Positions 16,795-25,702 of a stretch of DNA of 64,000 nt are shown here, in pieces (positions within the stretch are counted from its first letter, which is position 1; the number at the start of each line of letters is the position of its first letter). Origin of the DNA: CAZHRC01 sp964533865 (GTDB lineage: Bacteria > Bacillota > Clostridia > Tissierellales > Peptoniphilaceae). The translations under genes and the position numbers were made by a program. The notes beneath the pieces were generated by a model, which saw only the letters and a program-made list of their open reading frames with translations, did not search any database and was not told where the DNA came from. The stretch spans positions 1 to 64,000 of the forward strand of contig CAZHRC010000006.1 of the NCBI GenBank assembly GCA_964533865.1. The letters run 5' to 3'.

Positions 16795-17151
16795 ATGGAA
16801 AAAGGTAAAATAGTTGCGGCTCTACTTGGAGCGACCTTGCTTTTAGCATCCTGCGGTCAATCGGCAAAACCTGCAGCGACAAAGACTGAAGGCGAAGCGG
16901 CAACGGCGGTAACCCTTACTGGTAAAGCAGAAGGATACGGTGGCCCGATCGAAGTGGAAGTCGAAAAGAAGGGCGATGACATTCTTGCAGTCAAGGTCAA
17001 GAGCCATACAGAAACCGAAGAAATCGGTGGCAGTGCGATGGAGACCATTACAAAAGCCATCGTCGAAAAAGATTCCATCGAAGTCGATGGTGTGACTGGT
17101 GCTACAGTAACCAGTGACGCAATTAAAGAAGCCGTCAAAAACGCAAAATAG
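16795..17151 (+). CDS. FMN-binding-domain lipoprotein
   Basis: A 118-residue exported lipoprotein. It has a signal peptide with lipobox LLASC (Cys at 20), a short Ala/Thr linker, and a single FMN_bind domain. The TGATVTSDA motif near residues 101-109 is the site where a transferase attaches FMN through the threonine phosphoester in related proteins. It is therefore expected to be an extracytoplasmic flavoprotein in electron transfer. It is monocistronic, with AGGAGG before the ATG and its own terminator. No flavin transferase gene is in the window. Confidence 0.88.
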   Translation: MEKGKIVAALLGATLLLASCGQSAKPAATKTEGEAATAVTLTGKAEGYGGPIEVEVEKKGDDILAVKVKSHTETEEIGGSAMETITKAIVEKDSIEVDGVTGATVTSDAIKEAVKNAK

Positions 17152-17156
17152 AGATG

Positions 17157-17188
17157 AAAAGGAGGGGCTTACGCAACTCCTTTTTTTT
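17157..17188 (+). terminator. terminator of the FMN-binding lipoprotein gene
   Basis: AAAAGGAG pairs with CTCCTTTT around a GC-rich loop, followed by eight T. Confidence 0.75.
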
Positions 17189-17237
17189 ATGGAAAGATGG
17201 GTATCTATAACCTATGACAATGAATAAGGAGGGTAAC

Positions 17238-17618
17238 ATGCAATTCAAAACAATTCACACCTGTATCCGCGTACAAAATTTAGAAAAATCCCTAGACTTT
17301 TATCAAAAAGCGCTCAACTTCAAAGAAACGAGACGAATGGACTATCCAGAGGACAAATTCACATTGGTCTACTTATCTGATGGAGTTACCGACCACGAAC
17401 TGGAATTGACCTATAACTACGACCACGAACCCTATGATCTGGGTACGGGTTATGGCCATATGGCATACGAGGTGGATGATCTGGTCAAAGCGCACACCCA
17501 GCATGTGGTTTTAGGTGTAAAAACCACAGAGATCGCTGGATTGACAGATGGTGCTGCAAGTTTCTATTTCATCGAAGACCCAGACGGATACAGTATCGAA
17601 ATCGTAGCGGCAAAATAA
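17238..17618 (+). CDS. gloA: lactoylglutathione lyase family protein (glyoxalase I)
   Basis: A 126-residue VOC-fold protein. Expected metal ligands are visible: H in FKTIHTCIRV (residue 7), E in HELELTYN, H in GYGHMAYEV and E in YSIEIVA. The protein matches glyoxalase I, which isomerises the methylglyoxal hemithioacetal. Clostridia usually lack glutathione, so the thiol partner is uncertain. AGGAGGG precedes ATG 17238, making the longer upstream frame unlikely. It faces mgsA, the methylglyoxal producer, across a shared terminator. Confidence 0.9.
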   Translation: MQFKTIHTCIRVQNLEKSLDFYQKALNFKETRRMDYPEDKFTLVYLSDGVTDHELELTYNYDHEPYDLGTGYGHMAYEVDDLVKAHTQHVVLGVKTTEIAGLTDGAASFYFIEDPDGYSIEIVAAK

Positions 17619-17619
17619 A

Positions 17620-17672
17620 AAAACAAATCCCTCTTTAGTCGATGGTTCATCGCTAAATGGGGATTTGTTTTT
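17620..17672. terminator. bidirectional terminator between gloA and mgsA
   Basis: AAAACAAATCCC pairs with GGGGATTTGTTTT around an internal stem (TAG...CTA). The A-rich left flank and T-rich right flank allow termination from both sides. Confidence 0.85.
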
Positions 17673-17714
17673 ATTGAAAGTCCTATTGTCGATATCTCGA
17701 GGGAAATGAGGGGG

Positions 17715-18215
17715 TTATTCCTCATCGCCATCAAATTTGTCCGCCCTAAGAGCCACGTTGGCTTCGGGGTTGATGATGTATTTGCTGTAGCTGTGGTTTA
17801 ACATGGTGGATTCAAATAAAAAACTGGCCGACGATGGGCTCATTGCCACTGGTACGTCGTAGAGAACAGCGATTCTTAATAGAGCCTTAACATCTGGATC
17901 GTGCGGTTGCGCTGCCATGGGATCCCAGAAGAAGATCATCATATCGATTTCGTTTTCGGCAATACTTGCGCCGATTTGTTGGTCGCCGCCAAGGGGGCCG
18001 CTACGAAAAATCTTCATGGGCAGTCCAAATTCATTGTGGATAACCGTTGCTGTGGTGCCAGTACCGCAGAGGTTGTGTTTCTTTAGGTCTTCGAGGTGAT
18101 TGCCTACCCAGGCAAAAAGTTCGTCTTTCATGCCGTCGTGTGCGACGAGGGCGATTTTTTTACTTTCAGGAACGACAATGCGTTTTAATGGTCTAAGTGA
18201 GGTTTGTTTACTCAT
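17715..18215 (-). CDS. mgsA: methylglyoxal synthase
   Basis: A 166-residue enzyme converting dihydroxyacetone phosphate to methylglyoxal and phosphate, a bypass used when phosphate is short or sugar phosphates pile up. It has IALVAHDGMKDEL near residues 21-33, the GTTAT phosphate loop near 53, the SGPLGGDQQIGA motif near 72-83 and the catalytic FFWDPM segment with the aspartate near 98. Normal bacterial length is about 130-155, so this one has a short N-terminal extension. It lies opposite gloA. Confidence 0.95.
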   Translation of the reverse strand: MSKQTSLRPLKRIVVPESKKIALVAHDGMKDELFAWVGNHLEDLKKHNLCGTGTTATVIHNEFGLPMKIFRSGPLGGDQQIGASIAENEIDMMIFFWDPMAAQPHDPDVKALLRIAVLYDVPVAMSPSSASFLFESTMLNHSYSKYIINPEANVALRADKFDGDEE

Positions 18216-18442
18216 AAGTCTCCTTTCGAATCGTTGAACGATTCATTCGCGTTACTCACAATAAGAGGTCAATAGATATCATTTATAGGAAATATGATCA
18301 AACAATAAGACTTCAACTGTAGTATATCGCGATTTCATCGGATATACAAGGGTTCGAGGAGACTCAATCGCTTGCATCCCAAAAGATGTTACTAAAACGT
18401 CACATATAGCTTTAAAAGCGTCGATTAACAGCTACTGTGCTA

Positions 18443-19900
18443 TTAGAGTCCCATCAGTGACAAGGCGATGGGGTAGCCGACAAAGGCGGTGATGAGGACC
18501 GAAGCGATCATGAGGGTAAAGCCGTAGATCATAAGTTGTGTCGGGTTGGTCCAGCCCGATCCTCCTGCTAAAGCGACGTTGGGGTGCGCTGGTGGCGTTG
18601 CAAAAGCAAAGGCGGACATAAGCCCGATGATCGATGCGATGGCTGGTGTGCTGACGGCGCCGTTCGATGCGAGGCATAGGGGAAGCGCTACGGCGCTGAC
18701 GACGGTGACTGTCACCATATTAGAGGAAAGGTTGGTTTGAATCGCAGCCCAAAAGGTGAACAGCACCACTAAAAGCATGGGGCTTAAACGCGATAATAGA
18801 GGTTCGATCGAAGCGGATAGCCAGGAAATGAGCCCGATGTCCTCATTGGTCATGGCACTACCCAAAGCCAAGGTGGAAGCGGTCATAATCAATGCTCCCC
18901 ATGACACCCCTTTTGACATGCCCTCTGTAAAATTGAGGATGGGTTTTCCGTCAACGGTGAGTATGGTCATTATCACTGCACCGATCAATGGCGGGAGAGC
19001 TGTGCCAAAGCGGTTAATGGTTTTAGCAAGAGTCGGATTAAAAAACTCGATAAATCCAGGTGCGACCCAAACGACGACCACTGCGCCAAAAATAATGAGG
19101 GCCAACAGCTCTTTTTTGTCCATGGGCGGAGCGGTTTCTGTCAGAGTGGTGGAGTGGTTTTTTGTAAAAGGGGTGGTATCGGGCCTGAGAATGAATTTAA
19201 ATAGGATCATCATCACCCCAAAACTCAAAAGACCGACGGGTATGCCAAAGAGCATGTAGTCGAAGATGTTGATAGCCAATCCCGTCGCCGCCTCATAAAA
19301 CCCCATGGCCATAATGGAGAACACATGAGCGATAGGTGTCATTCCAGAGGACAGGGCGATGGAAAAAGTCATGCCCATCATCAGCATGTTGGCGTATTTG
19401 TCTTCTTTTTGAAGGTTCAGCACCGCGTTTATCTCTTCTAATATGGTCAAGTAGATGACAAAAAGGACGGTGGGGCTCATGAATAGGCCGAGAATGAGCG
19501 CGGAGGCGAAAAACAACAGGGCAAAATGCCAAGGTCCCTTTTGAGCGACTTTACTGTTGACGAAAGATAGGGCGCATCGTCTGATAAAAGGGGTCTGAGA
19601 CAGGGCGAACGTGCAGAGGAAGGTGAACAACAAGAATGAGAAGGTGGATCCTCCGATGGAGTCTTGCAAAATCTTGTTGAAGCTAAGCTCTGGCACAAAG
19701 GCAAGCGCACCTAAGGCAAGCAAACTCGGCCAATCGATGGATAGTCTCACCCAGAGGAGGAGGACACCAAGGAAAATCCCCAACACTTGCACGGCGGATG
19801 AGGATAGACCATCGGGTCTAGGGAGGAAAGGAAAGAGAACGATAATGGCTAGAGCGAAAACAATTGTTCGCTGGCGTGTACGGTTTTGGTTTGAAGTCAT
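18443..19900 (-). CDS. DASS/SLC13-family anion:sodium symporter
   Basis: A 485-residue membrane protein with about 12 hydrophobic segments, matching divalent-anion:Na+ symporters (CitT/SdcS/ArsB-like fold). The internal duplication is visible as two hairpin regions, one around LSSGMTPIAHVFS (about 180-192) and one around TNLSSNMVTVTVVSA (about 391-405). The S-N-T-type motif is imperfect, so the substrate (dicarboxylate, sulfate or other) cannot be named. AAGGAG precedes the ATG at 19900. It stands alone and no terminator is obvious after it. Confidence 0.8.
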   Translation of the reverse strand: MTSNQNRTRQRTIVFALAIIVLFPFLPRPDGLSSSAVQVLGIFLGVLLLWVRLSIDWPSLLALGALAFVPELSFNKILQDSIGGSTFSFLLFTFLCTFALSQTPFIRRCALSFVNSKVAQKGPWHFALLFFASALILGLFMSPTVLFVIYLTILEEINAVLNLQKEDKYANMLMMGMTFSIALSSGMTPIAHVFSIMAMGFYEAATGLAINIFDYMLFGIPVGLLSFGVMMILFKFILRPDTTPFTKNHSTTLTETAPPMDKKELLALIIFGAVVVVWVAPGFIEFFNPTLAKTINRFGTALPPLIGAVIMTILTVDGKPILNFTEGMSKGVSWGALIMTASTLALGSAMTNEDIGLISWLSASIEPLLSRLSPMLLVVLFTFWAAIQTNLSSNMVTVTVVSAVALPLCLASNGAVSTPAIASIIGLMSAFAFATPPAHPNVALAGGSGWTNPTQLMIYGFTLMIASVLITAFVGYPIALSLMGL

Positions 19901-20228
19901 GATAGCTCCTTAGATAATTTCTTTAAGTATATCATTATTTTTACACGTTTAAAGTCGATATGTCAACAGATTAGTTCGCGTAGCAAAGTAGATTGATAGC
20001 AATAACGATATTATCCAGGGTGTTTTGATGTATTCAATTTCAGTTTAGTTGAGAATGCTTATCAATGATAGAGAGGATGAGGTGATAAACATGGGGTTTA
20101 CAAGGATTTTGCGTTAAAATAGTTTAATGGATAAAGCGTAATGAATAAATGTTTGCTATTTATCATGCAAATGAGGTAAAATAGATACAGGTACCATCCG
20201 TACCATAAGACAAATTTAGGAGGTAGTA
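19901..20228. other. non-coding gap between divergent transporters
   Basis: 328 bases with no gene. It holds the NCS2 permease promoter (20153-20182), a hairpin GGTAC/GTACC in the leader near 20190, and a Fur-box-like palindrome TGAGAAT-G-CTTATCA at 20050-20064. I looked for a purine riboswitch before the permease and did not find its conserved core. Confidence 0.6.
20153..20182 (+). promoter_or_regulatory. promoter of the NCS2 permease gene
   Basis: TTGCTA (20153-20158) and TAAAAT (20177-20182) are separated by 18 bases, about 45 bases before the start codon. Confidence 0.55.
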
Positions 20229-21602
20229 ATGGAAAAGAAAAGTAGTATGGGCAGCCTATTTAGTTTTGAAGGGAAACCAAGTCTCGCGGAAATAGTTCCC
20301 ATGTCGCTCCAACACGTTATAGCAATGGTGGTCGGTTGTATCACACCAGCTATTATCGTCGGTGGCGCATCCGGACTAAATACCCAAGATCCCCACAGTT
20401 ACGTTTTGTTGATCCAAATGTCGCTGGTCATTTCAGGGGTGCAAACGTTAATCCAGTTGTTCTTAGGTGCTAAACTTCCAGTTATCATCGGAGCGAGTTT
20501 TGCCTACGTACCAACCATGTCTGCCATAGCAGGTGCAGCGGTAGCCGGCGCATACGGCCCGATAGCGGATCCAAAAGAGGCGATAGCAATTATTTTAGGC
20601 GCGCAACTCGTTGGTGGTATCGTCGCATTTGTATTTGGTTTGTTCGTTAAGTGGTTACTTCCCCTCTTCCCACCATTGGTTACAGGAACTGTCGTTTTCA
20701 CCATCGGCTTGTCCTTGTATCCCATCGCCGTGCGTTACATAGGCGGGGGCGGAAGTGTTAAAGTTCCTGGATTTGGAGATCCAAAGAACATTATCGTCGG
20801 TCTTCTCACATTGGGGGTTGTCGTCTTTCTCAACAACTTCGGCAAAGGGATTCTCAAACTCGCCAGTATTCTGGTCGGGGTATTAGTGGGCTATGTGATT
20901 TGTATTCCACTTGGCATGGTCAACTTCGCCGGCGTTGGAAAAGCGAGCTGGGTAGCTATCGCTACACCAATGCATTTTGGGATCAAATTCGTACCGGAAG
21001 TCATCATCAGTTTCGTCATCCTGTTTATCGTTAACTCGGTACAAGCGATTGGCGACTTGACAGCGACTTCTGTCGGGGGTATGGATCGCGTTCCTACCGA
21101 AAAAGAACTACAAGGCGGAATCTGCGCATATGGTATTGGAAACATCCTTGGGGCAGTTACGGGTTGTCTACCATCGGCAACCTATAGCCAAAACGTCGGT
21201 ATCGTTGGTCAAACCAAAGTTATTAACCGCACCGTGTTTACATCAGCGGCGGTCTTGATGATCATCGCAGGGGTTGTACCAAAATTCTCAGCCATTTTGA
21301 CCACCATTCCATACCCCGTGTTGGGTGGCGCGACCATCTCCGTATTTGCATCGATTGCGATGACCGGGATTAAACTTATCGCGACTCAACCGCTTTCAAA
21401 CCGCAACACCGGTATCGTCGGACTATCGGTAGCTTTGGGAATGGGTGTGACCACGGTTGCATCAGAAGCGATTAACGCTGGCGTTACCTTCCTTCCAGGT
21501 TGGACACACACTGTATTCGGAACCTCTCCAGTAGTTTTGGCGACTTTGGTTTGTATCTTGCTAAACGTCATCATTCCAAAGAGACCCGAAGACCTAGAAT
21601 AA
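20229..21602 (+). CDS. NCS2 uracil/xanthine permease
   Basis: A 457-residue nucleobase transporter of the UraA/PbuX family with 14 membrane segments. The N-terminal SLQHVIAMVVGCITPA, the QTLIQLF helix near residue 77, the NSVQAIGDLTATS region (family signature with conserved acidic residue) and NVGIVGQTKV near 322 identify it. Sequence alone does not separate uracil, xanthine and urate carriers. TTTAGGAGG precedes the ATG. It is a single gene with a strong terminator. Confidence 0.9.
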   Translation: MEKKSSMGSLFSFEGKPSLAEIVPMSLQHVIAMVVGCITPAIIVGGASGLNTQDPHSYVLLIQMSLVISGVQTLIQLFLGAKLPVIIGASFAYVPTMSAIAGAAVAGAYGPIADPKEAIAIILGAQLVGGIVAFVFGLFVKWLLPLFPPLVTGTVVFTIGLSLYPIAVRYIGGGGSVKVPGFGDPKNIIVGLLTLGVVVFLNNFGKGILKLASILVGVLVGYVICIPLGMVNFAGVGKASWVAIATPMHFGIKFVPEVIISFVILFIVNSVQAIGDLTATSVGGMDRVPTEKELQGGICAYGIGNILGAVTGCLPSATYSQNVGIVGQTKVINRTVFTSAAVLMIIAGVVPKFSAILTTIPYPVLGGATISVFASIAMTGIKLIATQPLSNRNTGIVGLSVALGMGVTTVASEAINAGVTFLPGWTHTVFGTSPVVLATLVCILLNVIIPKRPEDLE

Positions 21603-21616
21603 CAAGATTAAGGCTA

Positions 21617-21652
21617 TTTCAAAAAACCTCGCCATTGGTGAGGTTTTTTTTA
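21617..21652 (+). terminator. terminator of the NCS2 permease gene
   Basis: AAAAAACCTCGCC pairs with GGTGAGGTTTTTT around a short loop and ends in eight T. Confidence 0.9.
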
Positions 21653-21702
21653 TTGGGAATGGGTATGGATGAAGTAATACGTAAAAATAAAAGGGGAGAC
21701 CG

Positions 21703-22119
21703 ATGAGTAAGAAAATAACGGTGGAAACGACGGTAAACCAACCTTTAATGACGGTATGGGAGAAATGGACCTCGCCAGAACACATTGTCCATTGGAACTA
21801 TGCTAGTGAGGACTGGCACTGTCCTCGTGCTGCAAATGACTTGAGAGTGGGAGGTGCATTTTCCTCGACGATGGCGGCAAAAGACGGCAGTATGAGCTTT
21901 GATTTTGGCGGCGTATACGATGAAGTGGTAATCGGAAAGAAGATCGGTTACAGGCTAGGCGATGGTAGACAGGTAATGATCGAGTTTCAAGAAATAGAAG
22001 GCACGACACTGGTGCGCGAGACTTTCGATTCTGAAGAGACAAATACTGGAGAGAGACAGCGAAGTGGATGGCAAGCGATTATGGATAATTTTAAAGCATA
22101 CGCTGAATCGATGATATGA
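21703..22119 (+). CDS. SRPBCC-fold (AHSA1-like) protein
   Basis: A 138-residue START-like protein. The pattern TVNQPLMTVWEKWTSPEHIVHWN, a mid-chain FDFGGVYDEV and the final GWQAIMDNFKAYAE helix match the AHSA1/Hsp90-ATPase-activator-like branch, whose bacterial members mostly bind small hydrophobic ligands and have no assigned role. GGGGAG lies before the ATG. The next gene follows by 24 bases, so the two may be co-transcribed. Confidence 0.85.
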   Translation: MSKKITVETTVNQPLMTVWEKWTSPEHIVHWNYASEDWHCPRAANDLRVGGAFSSTMAAKDGSMSFDFGGVYDEVVIGKKIGYRLGDGRQVMIEFQEIEGTTLVRETFDSEETNTGERQRSGWQAIMDNFKAYAESMI

Positions 22120-22143
22120 GCACAGAGTAGAAGGAGAGTTAAC

Positions 22144-22413
22144 ATGGCGAGAAGACCTAAGATCAAACTTGAAATCGTCGAGCGAAAAGGACCAAAAGGA
22201 TGCCATCGCGGCCACAGAGTAGGGGATACTTTTGACTTCGACACCGAAAGAGGAAACCTCTGTCCCATGGCAATGCATGTCGCTTTTCCTTATATTGATA
22301 TTCTGCGATATGGCGGTGAAATTCCTGGTGAGGAGCCAGGCTGCGCTCGGTTTTCCTGTCCAGATGTGGATACGCTACTGATTTTCAACCTTGAAAAAGA
22401 AAAAGAAGTCTAG
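22144..22413 (+). CDS. TIGR04076-family small protein
   Basis: An 89-residue protein of unknown function. It has the family's KGPKGCHRGHRVGD opening near residues 17-30, a central LCPMAMH motif and a late ARFSCPDVD segment. Three conserved cysteines suggest a metal or redox site, which is an inference. It follows the SRPBCC gene and precedes the cobalamin riboswitch, with no clear terminator between. Confidence 0.8.
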   Translation: MARRPKIKLEIVERKGPKGCHRGHRVGDTFDFDTERGNLCPMAMHVAFPYIDILRYGGEIPGEEPGCARFSCPDVDTLLIFNLEKEKEV

Positions 22414-22475
22414 CCTTTAATGATGTTAGGGGATATGATATACTTAAATAAGCTTATGCTAATACCAAATGATTG

Positions 22476-22698
22476 TTGGTAGCGTGTGCATTGCACCGCT
22501 TTAATTGGGAATACAGTACAAATCTGTAGCAGCCCTCTCTACTGTAATAAGGACGAGAATCTCCAATGTCACTGTCGCGAGACGGGAAGACGAGATTTGA
22601 GGATGACTTTAAGCCAGGAGACCAGCCAACTTTCAAACACGTGTTTTTTCGGCGGGGAAAAACACGCGATAAATGGCTCCCCGTGGGGAGTCTTTTTT
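22476..22698 (+). promoter_or_regulatory. cobalamin riboswitch with intrinsic terminator
   Basis: The aptamer spans about 22476-22628. It has the AATTGGGAATACAG segment, the GTAGCAGCCC core, a TCACTGT-type junction, GGGAAGACGAG and the near-invariant B12 box AAGCCAGGAGACCAGCC at 22611-22627. A hairpin CGTGTTTTT/AAAAACACG (about 22640-22665) follows, and then a terminator, GGCTCCCC/GGGGAGTC with seven T (22675-22698). High cobalamin should therefore stop transcription before the importer genes, the usual OFF mode. Start is uncertain by about ten bases. Confidence 0.93.
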
Positions 22699-22732
22699 TA
22701 TCCGCTAATCAATGGATCAAAGGAGATGTGGA

Positions 22733-23779
22733 ATGAAACAACTGAAAAAATGGGTGGCACTGCTAGGGATGCTCTTGGTACTTGTAGGATGTGGGCAACC
22801 TGCACAAAAATCAGCGGAAAAGCCTCAGGCAATCTCAGAAACCGAAGTTCAACAAACGGCTGAAAGTACTGCGACGAGCGACCAAAAAAACGACGGGTAT
22901 CCTTTAACGGTCAAAACTTTTGATTTCGGCAATCAACCGGTGGAGATCACCTTCGAGAAAGCGCCTGAAAAAGTATTTGTCGATGGGGTCAACAACGTGG
23001 AAATCATGTTGAAATTGGGGCTGGCTGACAAAATAGCTCTTGTAGGCGGCGTGACTCAAGTGAGCGAGGACTTAAAAGATGAGTTTGCCAAAGTGAAAAC
23101 AACCGAAACTTTTCCGACAAAAGAAGAAGTCATCGCGTTGGAACCTGATTTCCTGTTGGCGTGGTATGGGGCTTTCCAAGATAAGATGCTTGGAGATGTG
23201 GGCTTTTGGCACGACAAAGGCGTCAATACTTACATGTCACTCAACAGCTATGCCCAAGGGCCTGGTGTCGATCTCGAACTCAAATACGAGTATGAAGACA
23301 TTCTTACCATCGGTAAAATATTTGGCGTCGAAGATAAGGCTCGTGGGTTAGTGGATCAAATCAAAGGAGAAGTCGACAAGGCGACGGCCTATGTAGAAGG
23401 AAAAGATCCTGTTCAAACGGTTATTTTAGAGAGCATATCCGGTGGTGAATTCATGATCTATGGAACGGATACGTTGGCGGGCAGTATGGTAAAAAGTTTA
23501 GGAGCAGAGCAGGTGATGAAGGAAACGACAAAATCTAATGCGGAAAGCCTCATAAGCGCAGATCCCGAAGTGATCTTTGTCGTCTATTTCTCCTCCCAAT
23601 TCGAGGCGGAAGCGGTGGATGCCCTACTGAAAAATCCGGCGTTAGCCAATGTGAAGGCGATAACATCGGGCAGAGTCTACGGTGTGTTACTAGGAGACAT
23701 TTACTGCAGTGGTCTGCGCACCTACAACGGGTTACAGACTTTAACTAAAGGCCTCTATCCTGAGTTAGCCAATAACTAA
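22733..23779 (+). CDS. btuF: cobalamin/corrinoid ABC transporter substrate-binding lipoprotein
   Basis: A 348-residue extracellular lipoprotein. It has a signal peptide with lipobox VLVGC, a Glu/Ser/Thr-rich linker, and a class III periplasmic-binding fold of two lobes joined by a long helix (from about residue 75 to the end). Such proteins bind B12 or siderophores. The B12 riboswitch in front makes corrinoids the likely ligand. AGGAG seven bases before ATG 22733 sets the start. The permease follows after 3 bases. Confidence 0.86.
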   Translation: MKQLKKWVALLGMLLVLVGCGQPAQKSAEKPQAISETEVQQTAESTATSDQKNDGYPLTVKTFDFGNQPVEITFEKAPEKVFVDGVNNVEIMLKLGLADKIALVGGVTQVSEDLKDEFAKVKTTETFPTKEEVIALEPDFLLAWYGAFQDKMLGDVGFWHDKGVNTYMSLNSYAQGPGVDLELKYEYEDILTIGKIFGVEDKARGLVDQIKGEVDKATAYVEGKDPVQTVILESISGGEFMIYGTDTLAGSMVKSLGAEQVMKETTKSNAESLISADPEVIFVVYFSSQFEAEAVDALLKNPALANVKAITSGRVYGVLLGDIYCSGLRTYNGLQTLTKGLYPELANN

Positions 23780-23782
23780 GCG

Positions 23783-24868
23783 ATGAATTTCATAAAAAAT
23801 AAAAAGGGTGGGGCGGGTTTGATAGAGGGCAAACCCGCCTATCTCATCGTTGTTTTAGCGTTGGCAGGTTTTCTTTTACTCAGTGTGTTAGCAGCGGTGA
23901 CCATAGGGTCGGTGTCGCTGACCATGGAAGAAGTATATGGCGTATTGCTCTATAAATGGTTCAACATCGGGGAAGCGACTATCCACGGGATGGGCACCAA
24001 TCACGATATTGTGTTTTTCATCCGCCTACCGCGCACCCTACTGGCTCTGGCAGTGGGTATGGGGTTGGCGATCTCTGGTTCGGTCATGCAGGCGATTATC
24101 CGTAACCCTCTGGCTGATCCTTATGTATTGGGGATTTCGTCAGGAGCTTCCCTGGGAGCTACCATTGCAGTAATGCTTGGGGTTGGCGCGGTTTTTGGAT
24201 CAAACGCCATTGGGATTTGTGCATTTATTGGCGCCTTTGGCATATCGTTGTTAGTTCAATTGATTTCAAGCATCAACGGTCGATCCAACTCGGTGAAGTT
24301 GTTGTTAGCGGGGATGGCTCTCAGTGCAGTGTGCTCGGCGTTTTCGAACTTGATTGTCTTTCTATCCTCCAACAAAGAGGGCATGGGGACGATTGCCTTT
24401 TGGTTGATGGGAAGTTTAGCAGGGGCGAATTGGGAAAATCTAGCCTTCATTCTTCCGTGTATTGTGGTCATTACTTTATTTTTCATCACCCAGCATCGCA
24501 CGTTAAACCTCATGCTCCTAGGGGATGATACGGCGACGACTTTGGGGACAAATCTTCATCGCTACCGCCAACTCTACTTGCTCTTATCCGCTTTTATGAT
24601 TGGGTTGGTGGTGTATTGTTCGGGGATGATTGGATTCGTCGGATTACTGATTCCTCATCTCGTCAGGATGGCTTTTGGTACAGACCACAAAAAACTGATC
24701 CCAGTGTCGGCTTTTCTAGGGGCGATTTTTCTCATTTGGTGCGATGTGGCTTGTCGAAGTCTCATAAAAGGCAGTGAATTGCCCATAGGGATACTAACTT
24801 CTGCCATCGGATCGCCGATCTTTGTGTACATGTTGGTCAAGAAGAGCTATTCTTTTGGAGGTGAGTAA
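23783..24868 (+). CDS. btuC: cobalamin ABC transporter permease
   Basis: A 361-residue FecCD/BtuC-type permease with about ten membrane helices. The family segments RLPRTLLALAVG (about 82-93), GSVMQAIIRNPLADPYVLG (about 103-121) and the coupling region GLLIPHLVRM (about 290-299) are plain. It dimerises and works with the ATPase encoded next. The ribosome site is weak and it starts 3 bases after btuF, so coupling is likely. It ends in the sequence that supplies the Shine-Dalgarno site of btuD. Confidence 0.88.
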   Translation: MNFIKNKKGGAGLIEGKPAYLIVVLALAGFLLLSVLAAVTIGSVSLTMEEVYGVLLYKWFNIGEATIHGMGTNHDIVFFIRLPRTLLALAVGMGLAISGSVMQAIIRNPLADPYVLGISSGASLGATIAVMLGVGAVFGSNAIGICAFIGAFGISLLVQLISSINGRSNSVKLLLAGMALSAVCSAFSNLIVFLSSNKEGMGTIAFWLMGSLAGANWENLAFILPCIVVITLFFITQHRTLNLMLLGDDTATTLGTNLHRYRQLYLLLSAFMIGLVVYCSGMIGFVGLLIPHLVRMAFGTDHKKLIPVSAFLGAIFLIWCDVACRSLIKGSELPIGILTSAIGSPIFVYMLVKKSYSFGGE

Positions 24869-24869
24869 G

Positions 24870-25628
24870 GTGGATATTCGTTTAGAAGATCTATCGGTGA
24901 CCATTGGACAACATCCTATCTTGTCACAAGTCGATCTACTCGTCAAATCCCGAAGTTTTACAGGAATTATCGGGCCAAACGGTAGCGGGAAAACCACATT
25001 ATTAAAGGCGGTGTATCGAGTGCTTAACCACTACAGTGGAACCGTTTATTTGGATGACGTGGACTTAAAGACCATACCCCTAAAAACCTCTGCTCAGTCC
25101 ATGGGCGTGATCGCACAGCACAACGATTATCCTTTTGATTTTTTCGTGTGGGAATTGGTTGCCATGGGCAGGAACCCTTATAAGAAAATGTTTGAAAGGG
25201 ACAACGCCAATGACGTAGCCATCATCGCTAACGCTTTAGAGACGGTGGGTCTTGTCGGGTTTGAAAACCGAGGATACGCTTCACTGTCTGGTGGGGAAAA
25301 GCAGCGGGCGATTTTAGCGCGGGCTCTCGCACAACAAACGCAATGTTTGATCATGGACGAGCCTACAAATCACTTGGATATCAAATACCAATACGAGTTG
25401 ATGCGCTTGGTAAAAGCACTCGATATGATCGTCTTTGCCAGTATTCACGATCTCAACATTGCAGCGTTGTATTGCGATTGGATCTATCTGATCGATGGTG
25501 GCGTCATCTGCGCTCAAGGTAGACCGGAACAGGTGCTCACGCCTGAAAACATCCTCGCGCACTTCAAGATCCAGTCGGAAGTCCTCGAAGATAAGTCGGG
25601 CAATATTAGGATCTTCTTTCATCCTTAG
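24870..25628 (+). CDS. btuD: cobalamin ABC transporter ATPase
   Basis: A 252-residue ABC ATPase of the FecE/BtuD group. Walker A GPNGSGKTT is near residues 34-42, the signature LSGGEKQRA near 135-143 and Walker B CLIMDEPTNHLD near 154-165. The start is GTG 24870. GGAGGTGA lies five bases upstream, and an ATG 48 bases earlier lies deep in btuC and adds residues foreign to the family. It completes the riboswitch-controlled btuFCD operon. Confidence 0.9.
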   Translation: MDIRLEDLSVTIGQHPILSQVDLLVKSRSFTGIIGPNGSGKTTLLKAVYRVLNHYSGTVYLDDVDLKTIPLKTSAQSMGVIAQHNDYPFDFFVWELVAMGRNPYKKMFERDNANDVAIIANALETVGLVGFENRGYASLSGGEKQRAILARALAQQTQCLIMDEPTNHLDIKYQYELMRLVKALDMIVFASIHDLNIAALYCDWIYLIDGGVICAQGRPEQVLTPENILAHFKIQSEVLEDKSGNIRIFFHP

Positions 25629-25702
25629 AGGGTCGCCCTCCATGAAATCCCTACAGTTATCCTGTATAATGAAGAAAAAGCTATAGGACAGAAGGAGGGC
25701 AT

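Noticed and set aside
19901..20228. Purine riboswitch before the NCS2 permease
   Set aside because: The conserved purine aptamer core and its paired loops are not found. Only a short hairpin and an ordinary promoter are visible.
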